This document shows positions 11,468 to 22,135 of a stretch of 64,000 nucleotides of DNA, piece by piece. The stretch covers positions 41,019,779-41,083,778 of the forward strand of contig CM036754.1 in the NCBI GenBank assembly GCA_020796225.1, written 5' to 3'. Numbering within the stretch: position 1 is the stretch's first letter; the number at the start of each line of letters is the position of its first letter. The DNA comes from Arion vulgaris. Taxonomy: Eukaryota; Mollusca; Gastropoda; Stylommatophora; Arionidae. The position numbers and the translations under genes are program-made. The notes beneath the pieces are model-generated. The model ran no database searches, was not told the origin of the DNA, and was given only the letters and a program-made list of their open reading frames with translations.

Positions 11468-11690
11468 TTCCATGGGCATCTGTGGCTTAGCGGTATTGAA
11501 CTTGGTCACAACCTAAAAGTACCTGGTTCAAACTCCAATTTGGAGGCAAATTGCTTACAGTGGATTTTTATGAACAGTGAAAATAGACAGCACCTTCCAG
11601 AAAGCACTGGCAAACTACTCAACGTACAAGTGATGCCTAGAAAATCATTGACTCGTTTACTGTGGTTGATGGACAGAGCTGATATCATAA
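11468..11690 (+). mobile_element. tRNA-derived SINE family 3
   Basis: Head CATCTGTGGCTTAGCGGTAT with degenerate B box GGTTCAAACTCC, tail ATGCCTAGAAAATCA. Related to 27597-27835 and to a minus-strand piece near 50905-50970. Confidence 0.75.
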
Positions 11691-11935
11691 ATATGGTACG
11701 CTCTCATTTATGTGATATGGGCGAGGCGAGTCTCAGACACTGGAATGAGTTCAAGAATTAGGAGTTAAGTTTGGACATGCCAGACAGTGTCGTCTTCATG
11801 GTAGAGAGAGAAGATATACTAATCAACTTCTCATGGGCACGGTGAGCAAATGAACTTTAGGATGGCTGCTGCAACGTAGGACAGAGTACGCATGGGAATT
11901 CCCAATGTTCCATAATGTTGAACGCATAACATAAC

Positions 11936-12372
11936 GGGGGTCTTTGTAGCGAAGAGGTTAGGAATTCGTCTTTTGTGCCTAAGGTACCAGGTTCGCTCCC
12001 TAGTGGAGCCATCAGGTATTTTTTCCAGAGATCCCTGACCTCAGTGTAGGTGAGATCGAGTTCCTAGTCCTATCAGAGACGGATGATAAAATGTAGGTTT
12101 CTAGCTCAATTTGAGCACCTAAAAGAACCCTTGGCAGTTCAAAATTGAGAAGAGCAAGCTGGAAAGCCTTTGCCCAGCAAAATTCATTAGAAAAAGATTC
12201 AAAATAAAATTCTTACAAAAATATCACCATCTTCAAAATGACATCGGGGACCCTAGTTGGTGCTACGGAGTACGTGCACTGCAGCTGAGATCTTCCTTTG
12301 TAAGAAAGAGATTGGAGCACACATGGTTACTCACCAAGTGCAATGATGATGGTCCTATCAATCGACTGTGAT
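11936..12372 (+). mobile_element. tRNA-derived SINE family 2, full length
   Basis: Head GTCTTTGTAGCGAAGAGGTTAG with B box AGGTTCGCTCCC, 430-bp body, end TGATGGTCCTATCAATC. Second full copy at 40320-40766; 3' pieces at 22020-22135 and 26215-26385. Confidence 0.85.
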
Positions 12373-12519
12373 TGATGGTGATGTCCTGTAAAGGATATGC
12401 CACAATTTTCATTTAATTTCACTTCCACACCCACACCCCTTGTTAAGTTAACCTGCAACCCTATCTGTGTTATCATATGCAATGGAATAACCTTCACCTG
12501 TTTGTTTTTATATATCCAG

Positions 12520-12759
12520 CAAATACAAAGCTTTAGAGACTATGATTGAAGAGACTTTAAGAAAAAGTAGCGAGCTGAAGGAGAACAAAATTCTGATGCT
12601 GGAATCTAAACTGGACGAGTCTAAGAGAAGAAATTTGAAGCTTCAGGAGGATATGAGAATGGCCAAGAGGGAGACTGATATTCTGAAACAAAGACTGGAA
12701 GAGGAGGCAGTGGAGAAGGTTGTTATGGTTGGCAGCAAGGAAGAAAGAAAGGAAAAAAG
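12520..12759 (+). CDS. CCDC88: CCDC88 exon e: coiled coil
   Basis: Acceptor TATATCCAG, donor AAAAAAG/GTTAGG. 240 nt. YKALETMIEETLRKSSELKE and LESKLDESKRRNLKLQED match Girdin YKLLESKLESTLKKSLEIKE and LEARLEESTNYNQQLRQE. I placed the donor at 12760 rather than the earlier GTTGTT at 12720 because only the later one leaves phase 2, which fits the next exon. The last dozen codons (Gly/Lys/Glu-rich) correspond to a poorly conserved linker. Confidence 0.87.
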
Positions 12760-12789
12760 GTTAGGAGTTGCAATAAATGTTTCTTTATA

Positions 12790-13015
12790 AGCTGATTCGT
12801 ATTGATTAGCTCATTACTGTTAATAGCCAATGATTTCAGATCAAATTATCTTAGCCGATGATTTTAGATCAAGATTGGATTAGCCAATCATTTCAGATCA
12901 AATTGTATTAGCCAATGATTTTAGATCAAGATTGTGTTAGCCAATCATTTCAGATCAAAATTTATTAGCCAATAAGTTTATATCAAGATTTTATTAGCCA
13001 ATGATTTCAGATCTG
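12790..13015. repeat. ~28-bp minisatellite, 8 copies
   Basis: Unit TTAGCCAATGATTTCAGATC plus AAGATTGTA; copies alternate between AAATTGTA and AAGATTGT ends, suggesting a two-unit higher-order repeat. Confidence 0.88.
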
Positions 13016-13079
13016 TTTAGGCCAGGACACAGTGGAGAAACAAGACCAGATGAATTCAACACCAGTCTTTGGGCTTTCT

Positions 13080-13220
13080 AACCGATATAAGGGAGGACTG
13101 CAGTAAAACTATGTAGCCTTGGCAAAACACGTAAAAACAAAGTACTGTAGTTTTATAAAATATAATAACAATACACAGCAACGTTTTGACCAAAAGGCCT
13201 TTATCAAGCAAAGGATGCAA
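13080..13220. repeat. Half copy of the 53.2-kb palindromic element
   Basis: GACTGCAGTAAAACTATGTA, CAAAGTACTGTAGTTTTA, CAGCAACGTTTTGACC and GGCCTTTATCAAGCAAA occur in the same order as in one arm of 53223-53415. Confidence 0.75.
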
Positions 13221-13276
13221 AAGAAACTAAGAATTTCAAACTTTCTATATGGCAGACATAACATATACAGTCAGAC

Positions 13277-13540
13277 AATCTTCTTCTTCGGACGTTCCAT
13301 AACGACCACTTGTTAACCACTCTTTGTGATCTGTATGTGATCTGAGCCTAAGATCGAATGTACGTTGTGCTAGCTATGTGCCTACAAGTAGGTCAACCCA
13401 TCTGATTTCTGCAACGCATTTTGTTTACAAGGGTAGCTTCCCTAGGCCCCTAATTCAGTTGCCTTTTACTGAACCTTGTAAGTCACAGTGTTACTATTCT
13501 TTGTTCCACTTGCCAGCCCAGGCACCACATGGGCGAGTCA
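13277..13540 (-). mobile_element. SINE-like repeat family 1
   Basis: Begins CTTCTTCTTCGGACGTTCCA, then ACCACTTGTTAACCACTCTT, GATCTGAGCCTAAGA, CCTACAAGTAGGTC, ending GGCACCACATGGGCGAG. Confidence 0.8.
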
Positions 13541-13794
13541 GACAATAAATCCCTAATGGCTCTAAAATAAAAATGCAAATATAAATACACAACAAATGTA
13601 ACTACTAAGTCTGAACTAGATGACAATATGACAAATTGTTGCTACAGAATGACAAATAGTATTATTGATATAACTAAAGACTGAATGCTGGAAAATGACT
13701 CAACACATAATACACAAGTCGGAGACATTTCAGAATAAATGTTTAAGAAGAATCCTGCAAATTTTCTGGCCAAATGCTATAACAAATTAGGAGC

Positions 13795-14120
13795 TTTTGA
13801 AACGAATAGACTGTGCATCCTTGGAGACCATCATTAAAAGACGAAGATGGAGGTGGTTTGGACATGTATGTCATATGCCAGTGGGGGCATTGGCTAGGAC
13901 AGCTCTCAGATGGACAGTGGATGGGAAGAGAAGGCCTGGACGTCCAAAGGAAACATGGAGAAGAACAGTGGAGAGAGAGTTGAAGAAGTGTGACCTGACA
14001 TGGGAAACGGTTGGTAGAAAGGCAACAGTGGAGGTCTCTTGTGGAAGCCTTATGTGTCAGTCGGGACACGAAGGGGATATAGAGATAGAAGGGAAGACTG
14101 CAGTAAAACTATGTAGCACT
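13795..14120 (+). mobile_element. LINE tail (GHxCxMP type)
   Basis: Frame LETIIKRRRWRWFGHVCHMP, then TALRWTVDGKRRPGRPKETW and RRTVERELKKCDLTWETVG: an almost intact C-terminus of an endonuclease-RT LINE, ending with GACTGCAGTAAAACTATGTA, 55 bp before the exon at 14176. Confidence 0.88.
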
Positions 14121-14175
14121 GCTGCAATCATTTTACCATGTTTTTATTTTCTGTTGTTTTCTTATTTCTGGTCAG

Positions 14176-14254
14176 GTTTGTGAAATCAACATCATCAAAT
14201 TCAACAAAGGAGATATTCCAACTAAAGGATCACTTGGTAGAACTTGAACGTCAG
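14176..14254 (+). CDS. CCDC88: CCDC88 exon f: coiled coil
   Basis: Short 79-nt exon; acceptor TTCTGGTCAG, donor CAG/GTAAGA. One base completes the preceding codon, phase 0 out. TKEIFQLKDHLVELERQ corresponds to Girdin TRELLKVKDRLIEVERN. Sits immediately after a LINE tail ending near 14120. Confidence 0.9.
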
Positions 14255-14554
14255 GTAAGATTTATGTGTGCGCCCCAGAATGGGGAAAGTTGATGGTATT
14301 TCTGCAAGTATGTAATATATAACATCCGATGGCAGGACCATATCTCCAATATAGAAATTCTGGACAGTGCTGGCGGCATTCCAAGCATGTACACCTTGCT
14401 GAGTCAGCGATGGCTGGGACACGCATAGCGTATGAGCAATGATAGAATCCCAAACAACATTTTATATGGTTAACTCAAAATGGTACTAGACAGCATGGGC
14501 GCCACTATTGCGCATCATTGATACCTACAATCGAGATCTAACTTCATGCAACAT

Positions 14555-14800
14555 AAAGAAAATTGGGAGCGGTTGGCCAAAAACAGGTGAGGGGCGGTTC
14601 AAAAAAAGAAGAAAACGCCATCACATATTGAGGCAAAAGAGAGCGTAGAGATAACATCCTATGTATCAACTCTCCAGTCTCCAGTTTCACCTGCAGCAAC
14701 TTTGGTGAGAATTGTCACTCCAGAATAGTCCATTACAGCCGCAAGAAACATGATTCAGTACAGAACAAACTATGTGACACAAAACCAAGAGGCCAATGAT
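14555..14800. repeat. Dispersed repeat related to 53010-53480
   Basis: Shares AATTGGGAGCGGTTGG, CCAGTTTCACCTGCAGCAAC, CATTACAGCCGCAA and CAGAACAAACTATGTGACAC with the copy near 53.0 kb that is split by a palindrome. Confidence 0.7.
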
Positions 14801-14929
14801 GATAATAGGTTAATATTGACATGTAGCCCAGTACATCTTGTCAGTATGTCTCTCAATGTGTGGCAACTAACAATACCAGTTCTATGTTGGTTTACCATTC
14901 TTCTTTGACTTCCAATATCTTAAACAAGT

Positions 14930-15560
14930 CCTTAGGGGCTCTGATCTCCTTCTAAATATCTCCAACAGCGACTGACCGTACCAGTTTGATTTTGATTGAT
15001 GAGCCTACTCATATACCTGTTATGCTGTTCTTTTCTTGCTACTCCAATCTTCAAACCCAGCTCCTTCAATCTAGTAGTTGATGTGGATTGGTTTAAATGA
15101 AAATCTTTGTCGCCACACTCTATGAGGGCGTTCAAAATATCAGCTCTATCCATTGGCTGACCTTCTGATATGGTGGTAGAGGCAGCCAGCCTGTCTGCTC
15201 TCTCATTGCCAATGACATCCATTGTGCCCCGAAACAAAGATAGGTGTAATTCTGCAAATTGTTGATGATTGTAGTGATTCAGTCCATTGCCTGCGCACTG
15301 AACCAGCCTCCAGCTTTCGGATCATCCCAATGAATCACTCAGAATGCATGCATGAGTGTAGTTTTGTGACTCCAGCGAGAGTAGTGCATTAGTCACTGCC
15401 AGTACCTCCATTTTCATGCTGCTTGTTGTCATACGAAAAGAAAAAGTGTTGCCGTATATTAAAGACATCGGTATCCATTCTTCCTCGTGTTCGATATTTG
15501 TGAACCCGCATACCAGCACGGCCAACCCACAACTTATCAAGCTGTTGCAGAACTAAGCAT
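14930..15560 (-). mobile_element. LINE RNase H domain, minus strand
   Basis: Minus-strand frames MKMEVLAVTNALLSLESQNY then THACILSDSLG (RNase H strand with catalytic Asp), and downstream GNERADRLAASTTISEGQ (last catalytic motif), LKELGLKIGVARKEQ. Two frames, so broken. Related remnants at 18940, 22800, 24630, 25330, 29730. Confidence 0.85.
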
Positions 15561-15854
15561 TCGCATTCAGAGGCATTAATGATATTCTAAGAACTGCTTA
15601 GGGAGATAGAAATTGGACAATTTATATATTTGTGGTTCAACATTAAGAGACATGACACTGATGAAAACAAAATCTTGGAAGGAAAAGTAGAAGGCAGAAG
15701 AACTAGAGGAAGACAGAGATAGTCTGGTAGAATGTATCATCAGAACAAAAAGTAGAGAACTTGTTTGAGAGCCATTACAGCCATCCTTTGATGTGGGACG
15801 ACACATTATTCATTGATTGATTGATTGATTGATGTGATAACATTTTTTTTTCAG

Positions 15855-16016
15855 AATGCAACCCTTTTGGCAGAAGCAGACAACCTGCGCAGCAATCATT
15901 ATAATGCCACAGAGCAGTGCAGCAAACTGGACACACAATTATCTAATCTTCATTCCCAGCATGCAACACTGCAGAGCCACTACACCAACTTGCAGGAGCA
16001 AAATGCAAAACTTCAG
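15855..16016 (+). CDS. CCDC88: CCDC88 exon g: coiled coil
   Basis: Acceptor T8CAG (9 pyrimidines), donor CAG/GTAATC; 162 nt = 54 codons, phase 0/0. NATLLAEADNL ... LQSHYTNLQEQNAKLQ matches Girdin NATLQAEKQAL ... LQEQNTTLQTQNAKLQ, including the conserved QNAKLQ at the junction. Confidence 0.95.
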
Positions 16017-16182
16017 GTAATCATTCATACATAATTAAACATATAAATGCAAGGGAACCCACATGGCAGTCCAGTGACAACCAATAAATTACATATTTCT
16101 ACCAACTCTCAGTTATCAATGTCAAACATTGTCCCGAACTAAATCCCAAGAAAGAAAGATCACAACATGGGAAATGAACTGT

Positions 16183-16837
16183 TTAAGGGGGGATTCGGGT
16201 CTTGAAAATCAAGAATCTATTTTCGTTGTTTTCATATTAATATAAAATTTTTATAAGCATTTTGAAAGAGTATGACTTAGAATAGTAGAAAATAATTAGT
16301 AAAAAAAAAATGTCAAAGTGTTGCCATGGAAACAATACAAAATGCGTAAAAACAAAATTTCAAGTCCTAAGGCTCTGAATCTAATGAATGTAATGAATTC
16401 TGTTTTCACTCTAAGGTGCGCAATTGTAATATCTATTACACATTTTTAGATATATTATATTTAATTTTATAAATTTTTGGGTAAAATTCCTCAAAATTTG
16501 GTCAAAAAAGCTGTTTTTGGAGGGTGTGTTTACACAAAAATTCATAAAAATGTAATATTTAATATATCCTAAAATCATGTGTAATTTTGTAGATAGTACA
16601 ATTGCTCACCTTAGAGTGAAAACAGAATTCATTTATATTCATTAACTTCAGAGCCTTAGGAATTTGAAATTTTGTGCTTAGCGCCATTTTGTATTGTTTC
16701 CATGGCAACGCGTTGACTTTTTATTTTTTACTAATTTTTTTCTACTATTCTAAGTCATAATCTTTCAAAATTGTTATACAAATTCTACATTAATACCAAA
16801 GCAACGAAAAAAGTTTCAAGACCAGAGTCCCCCTTAA
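16183..16837. mobile_element. TTAA-flanked palindromic MITE (647 bp)
   Basis: TTAA at 16183-16186 and 16834-16837. The ends are GGGGGGATTCGGGTCTTGAA and, inverted, GGGGGACTCTGGTCTTGAAA; similarity continues for about 300 bp each side (shared ATGACTTAGAATAGTAG, GTTGCCATGGAAACAATAC, CTCTAAGGTG). Almost the whole element folds on itself around about 16500. TTAA duplication suggests piggyBac mobilisation. It has no coding capacity. Confidence 0.85.
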
Positions 16838-16839
16838 GA

Positions 16840-17160
16840 AAAGCCATCAATGTTACAAGACAGGATAGATTGAGAAATGAGAACATTAGAAATGTTGTTA
16901 TAATCACATCATGCATGCAACATATTAGAAGACAACAAATAAAATGGTTTGATCACCTAATGAGAATGAAACTAGATATGCTACCATCTTGCGCCTATAA
17001 CAACCAGCAACCCAGAAACAGAACCAGAGGAAGACCAAGAACCAGATGGATAAACAATATCTCACAGAAATCCTGCACCCAGTCAGAAAGGGCACAAAGT
17101 GTAGACATGCTCTTTGACGCCCAAAAATACAGCCAAAAAATGATCATTAAAGAATGATGA
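16840..17160 (+). mobile_element. LINE tail
   Basis: RRQQIKWFDHLMRMKLD and RGRPRTRWINNISQ on one open frame; corresponds to the GHxxRM / GRPRxRW segment. Starts right at the TTAA of the palindromic MITE, which inserted into it. Confidence 0.82.
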
Positions 17161-17439
17161 ACACGAGAAGGCAGGGAAAGTGTGAGGGACTGACTGTCAG
17201 CGAGACAGACTCCAACATTTCCCGTAGGCGAAATTTTTTGGATGCACCTGCCCTACACATGTAGGGGCCTACGAACGGAGGTGCAACATATTGTTGTTCT
17301 TGGCCAAGGCTAAACATATCACAAAGAGTGATAATTTCCTGTACACAAGATGGAGTTGAAAAGCATCCTCAATATGGTTCTAAAAACTCCCAATCACATA
17401 GTAGATGGTTGCACTACAGATATGTTATACCCTCCAGTT

Positions 17440-17830
17440 TGTGGTACCAGTGTAGGCCAATAACAGCAACTAATGAACGGAAAACATAACGACGGAGATT
17501 ATGTGCCTTAGAAGAGCTGAAAGAGTGACAATAAGAGACAAAATTAGAAGAAAACTCGATGTGAAACCAGTCATACAATTCATAAAATAACAACAGATTA
17601 AATGGTTTGGACACATGACAAGAATGCCCTGGTATCAACTACCACAGAGAGCCACACTGAAAAAGTATAACGAGTACAGAGCAAGAGGAAGACCATGCAA
17701 AAGATGGAGTGACGGCATCAAGAACAGCCTTAAGAAAATGAATAACAGCTACAAAGTGCCTTAGAACAAGTACACACAAGATCCCTACATTCTCCGACCA
17801 ACACTTCTATAAAGAAGTAAATGATGGAAA
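17440..17830 (+). mobile_element. LINE tail
   Basis: QQIKWFGHMTRMPWYQ, then ARGRPCKRWSDGIKN; one internal stop (TAA) before QQIKWF. Closely related to 24330-24600. Confidence 0.82.
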
Positions 17831-17905
17831 AGAAGAAGAATTGTGTTATTGTATGTGTTTACATTCTGAATTTATCTTACTAACTTATCTTTATAACCAA
17901 AACAG

Positions 17906-18202
17906 GTTGAACACACCACTCTACAGTCTCAGACCACATCTGCTTTATCCCAGCAAGACCTTCTCAAGAACCAGCTGTCGTCCCTAGAAGCTGATTATGA
18001 GAAATTAATGAATAAATATGAAGGGCTTCAGAACACTCACCATTCCTTTGTCTCGGATCATGAATCTCTACAGCATCTGCATCAACAGTTGACATCTGAG
18101 TATGAGTCCCTGGTAGCTGAGCATGGATCTCTGAAGACTCTGCATAAGTCACTTAAAGGACAACTGAAGAATTTGTTGGATGAGCATAAAGTTTTGTTGC
18201 AG
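17906..18202 (+). CDS. CCDC88: CCDC88 exon h: coiled coil
   Basis: Acceptor CCAAAACAG, donor CAG/GTATTT; 297 nt = 99 codons, phase 0/0. Best conserved stretch in the window: EYESLVAEHGSLKTLHKSL against Girdin EYESLISKHGTLKSAHKNL, preceded by SDHESLQHLHQQLTS against KDHEKLELLHERQAS. Confidence 0.96.
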
Positions 18203-18235
18203 GTATTTTTTTTTATTTAAAAAAAACAAAAAACT

Positions 18236-18470
18236 ATTATTACTGCCTGTAGTACTGCTTTTTAGTACGGTGTAGGACAGGTGGGACGAGACCCTGACAA
18301 ATTTAATGGCCACATTGCTAGTGCAGTCACCACAAAGCTGTTCAGATTAAGATTTTTCATTATGTCCACAACAGAAAAAAATCCTTGGTCTTTCCGTGAA
18401 TTGAACACAGGTCTCCTGCAAGGGAGCCATGCTCTAATCCATTTGGCCAGATACTCCTATTTTCCTTGTT
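18236..18470 (+). mobile_element. SINE-like repeat family 7
   Basis: Shares GTGTAGGACAGGTGGGACGA, TTTAATGGCCACATTGCTAG, GAATTGAACACAGGTCT and CATTTGGCCAGATACTCCT with 24905-25135. Confidence 0.8.
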
Positions 18471-18642
18471 TGTCCGCTAGGTATCATGGCGTAGTCATCA
18501 CATCTAATAAAATGACTGACAGATGTTTACGCAAAGGCTTGCTTTTGTTATCACCCGTACCCCCTAGTGATTCATACAAGTCTTAAGTTAGTGATAAAAT
18601 GATAAATTAGTAACAAAGTAATATTTGAATGAAAATATGCCA

Positions 18643-18850
18643 ATGTGTTGCAATAGTACCACTGCGACCTACAGGGTAAGAGGTGACTCAGGTAGGGGCC
18701 TAGGAAAGCTAACCTAGTAAATAATAAGCGTAGCAGAAATTGGATGTGCTGGCATACTTGTAGGCGCATAATTGGCACAATGTACAATCACTCTTAGGTT
18801 CAGGTCATATACAGATCACAAAGAATGGTTTAACTAGTGGTTGATACTTC
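18643..18850 (+). mobile_element. SINE-like repeat family 1
   Basis: GAAAGCTAACCTAGTAAATA, GATGTGCTGGCATACTTG, AGGCGCATAATTGGCAC, CACAAAGAATGGTTTAACTA. Confidence 0.8.
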
Positions 18851-18939
18851 ACAATGTGAAATGAACGACGTGATGAAAAATCAATTTGTATGCGTACATG
18901 GTGTCTTTCACTGCCTCCGTTATGTTATGTATGTGGTCC

Positions 18940-19320
18940 ACTTTTTGCGTAGATGACCTTTTGCCTTCAGTTATCAGTTATATTAGGACTATCATCATAG
19001 CACCGACATGTTCATAGGTGCTCTGATCCCGCCTCAACAAATCCAGAGCGTCCTTCGGCACAACACAGCAGTTTTATGTTGATTAATCAATCTTTTTGTA
19101 TACTTGGTTTGTCGTCGTTCGGCTGTACCAATATTGACACCCATCTCTCTCAATCTGGTCAGCGAGTGGGAATCACAATCCTGAAACTCCTCTGTTTGGA
19201 AAGACTATCTCAGTGCATTAAGAATGTCATTTTGGTCAATTTCAGCTCCCTATGATATCATAACCATGCCAGCCAATCTATCAGCTCGTTGATTACCCCT
19301 GACTCCTGCGTGCCCAGTTA
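18940..19320 (-). mobile_element. LINE RNase H remnant, minus strand
   Basis: Reverse complement gives GNQRADRLAGMV and a region like LTRLREMGVNIGTAERRQ, then TKRLINQHKTAVLCRRTLW; heavily decayed. Confidence 0.65.
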
Positions 19321-19632
19321 CAAATATGAAGGTGATTTCTCTGATCCCTTTCTGTATCAGCACCTCCACCCAGTTTCATCTCACCATTCCTGTTTCGACT
19401 ATATGAATCATGCTCATGGACTAACTGAGTATGAAAACAAGAAAGTAGGTATGAGATGCCAACCACATCACTGCCTCAGTAACCTATCGTACCTACATTG
19501 TCAAACTACTCGTGGTTGTCATTTAGGCCCTACTGGCTTTTACCATGTTTATGACTAATATAGATCTGTTGTATGTGTGTGCATATCTGCTGTTATATGA
19601 AGTTTAATTGTAAAACTCCAATATGTTCTCAG

Positions 19633-19820
19633 GGTAAGGATGATGTGAACAAGCTAGAGAGATGATGGAGAGAGAAAGAGATCAGTTGAAACGAGAACTG
19701 ATATCACTGGGTGACCTGCAGGTGAACCATCAACATCTGAAGGATAGTCACCAACAACTGAGGACTGCCTTTGACAAACTTAGCAAAAACTATAGCAATG
19801 TTCTGGCTTCGCACAAGCAG
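19633..19820 (+). CDS. CCDC88: CCDC88 exon i: coiled coil, with one-base frame break
   Basis: Acceptor TGTTCTCAG, donor CAG/GTAATT. Read in the phase set by the previous exon it gives GKDDVNKLER then TGA; the frame that continues to the donor (MMERERDQLKRELISL ... NYSNVLASHKQ) is offset by one base. Both halves align to Girdin (KGQLEDLEKM, then the following heptads), so a single missing base near 19660 restores the family reading. It may be an assembly or read error, a real null allele, or use of a weak internal acceptor ending at 19661, which is in phase but lacks a pyrimidine tract. 188 nt here versus 189 expected for 63 codons. Confidence 0.85.
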
Positions 19821-20238
19821 GTAATTTCATTGACAAGATTGTTACACTATAGACATCAGTTCTGCTAACTAACAAACCGTATAGAGGCGGTTATTGAAAG
19901 TTATCCATAGATGGTTACACTATAGGCATCAATTCTATTAACTCCTTGTGGACCAAACGCCACTCTACGTGGCTTTGGATTGACACCTTTACCAGGAGCC
20001 ACACTAACTACCGTTTTTATTCTAAAATAAATGGCTTGAAAAAACATGTCTTTTGCCCTGGTCCACTAAGAGTAAACTAACAAACCGTATAGAGGCGGTT
20101 ATCTGTAGATAGTTATACCATTAACATCAATTATGTTAACCAACTAACCACATAGAGGTGGAAAGTTATCTGTCGATTGTTAACTTGTAGCATCCACCAA
20201 ACTTGAAGAATCTGGCTAAAGAATGTATTTTAAAATTC

Positions 20239-21552
20239 TTAAGGTAGATCTATCCTCAGGAAGGCTATAATTGTTAATATAGTTCCCAGCTTAATTTAAA
20301 CCACACAGTTACACTTAATAGGGTTTAAAAAATTATCTGATGAAAATTTTTTTTTCTTTAATATGCAAATTAGATTACAATATGGCCCATTAAAAATATA
20401 TACTTTTTCAAACAAGATTACTCAGGAGCCAATTGTTTGAAAGCCTTCATTTTTAGCATACATGTTCGCAACAGTCAGTTGGTTAATGTGAAGTAAAATA
20501 TTTGAATTTCATAAAGAACTTTTTTAAAAAATGAATTTAAATGATATACCTCTCCCAAAAGTGGTAAAATTTCCATCGATCAAACTTGCTTAAATTTAAG
20601 AAAATATAGCTATTTTTATTGGTTTGAGATTATTTTACTTCAGATTAAGCATTGCATATCTAAGAATATATGTGCCAAATTGCAAGTCAATTAGACAAAA
20701 AATGTTTGAGATATCATGTTTGAAAGTTTGACAACAACACAAAAATTACAATTGACGGGAAACTTGAAAAAACAAAATTTTTCCACTATTTTACTTACCA
20801 GAGTGCTACTAATGACCACCTGTTGTGTACATATCTCCTTCTCTGGCTTATGTGGTATCTAGGAAGCCTTTTCTGATGGCTCTCAGTGTTTTTCTTCTTT
20901 TCTGTGTTGCTTTTATTCGAATAGTGTCCTTGATTTTACAGCTTTCCACAGAATAGTATCCACTGGGAAGCCCAAGTTTAGAAAATCTCGTGTTTCTTCC
21001 TTGAATATTTGTTGCCACAGAATCTTCGTTTATTTGATCTACCAGACTTCTGTTTGTTACCCATTCTACTGTTAATTAAATATAAATATCTAGCTATTAT
21101 AATTTACCTTCCAAATAATGAATCAACGTTCGTTTCAAATGACAAAAGCAATGCCTCAAAAGTTTGAAAAATATATTTTTACATTCAGAAATGTCCAGTG
21201 GTTTTATTTAGTCTCCATGAGAACCTTGGCGGGAATCTAACATTATTAGAGTAGTTTCCCTTAGTGGATATGTCATCGTTCTTGTTATAAATCAATTTTC
21301 ATAATTAAATCGCATTTTATGTGAAGGGGTGGAGTGTAGAAACATAGTAACTAAGTGTAAACAATGGTTGCTAAGGAAAATTGTGAGGAGGATGATCACA
21401 TAAACATGCATGTAATGAAAACACGAAGGCATTTAGACGTTCAAAAACAATTTGAAGTTGTAGTCAAATGCATGTAGTTTCTAAAAATGCAATAAACTAA
21501 AAATGGCAAATGTCATTTTTTTCGTCATTTGGTGAGGATAGATCTACCTTAA
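20239..21552. mobile_element. TTAA-flanked non-autonomous element (1.3 kb), TIR GGTAGATCTATCCTCA
   Basis: TTAA plus GGTAGATCTATCCTCA at 20239-20258 and its exact reverse complement at 21533-21552. The interior is AT-rich and without long open frames. The right TIR ends 15 bp from the acceptor AG of the exon at 21568. Confidence 0.82.
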
Positions 21553-21567
21553 TTTCTTCATGTTCAG

Positions 21568-21690
21568 GTAAAGACAGACTACAATACTCTACAACTGAAA
21601 ACAACAGAACTACAAGGAGAACTTAGTGAAAGTAAAGAAAACTTGTCCGTGGCCGATATGGAATTTCAGAAACTTGAGAACAGAATGGAG
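21568..21690 (+). CDS. CCDC88: CCDC88 exon j: coiled coil
   Basis: Acceptor TTCATGTTCAG, donor GAG/GTAAGA; 123 nt = 41 codons, phase 0/0. KTDYNTLQLKTTELQGELSE and FQKLENRME fit Girdin QTDHKNLKSLLNN ... FSKLKEQYQ. The 3' TIR of a TTAA-flanked transposon ends 19 bp before this exon, so the acceptor tract abuts transposon sequence. Confidence 0.93.
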
Positions 21691-22019
21691 GTAAGAATTA
21701 TATCGTGGTAAAGCCATAATTAATGACTACATACATAATAAATGGGTGTGAAACATGGACATTTAACAAGGCAGTGGAAAACATATATGTTCATTTGAAT
21801 ATGTGTTACTTAAGTCTTCCGTATATCTTGAACAGAGAAAAGAACAAATGCTTAGGGCAAGAGGATCTTCACATCTTGAATCACTGCACCTTTGTGCTAA
21901 GTATCACTACACCGTTGTGCTAAATATAATTGCACATTTGTGCCGAGTATCACTGCATCTTTGTGCTGAGTATCACGCATCAGAAAACTGTACATATTAG
22001 TTCTCTATTCACCCTCGCA

Positions 22020-22135
22020 GATGCTACAGAGTTTGTGCACTGCTGCTGAAATCTCCCTGTGTAAGAAAGTTATCAGAGCACACATGGTTACTCCATGAAG
22101 TGCAATGTTCATGGTCCAATCAATCAATCTCTATT
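22020..22135 (+). mobile_element. SINE family 2, 3' fragment
   Basis: ATGCTACAGAGTTTGTGCAC, CAGAGCACACATGGTTACTC, GGTCCAATCAATC. Confidence 0.75.

Noticed and set aside
12720..12781. Earlier donor GAGAAG/GTTGTT for exon e
   Set aside because: Would leave phase 0, which puts the next exon out of the conserved frame; the 12760 donor fits.
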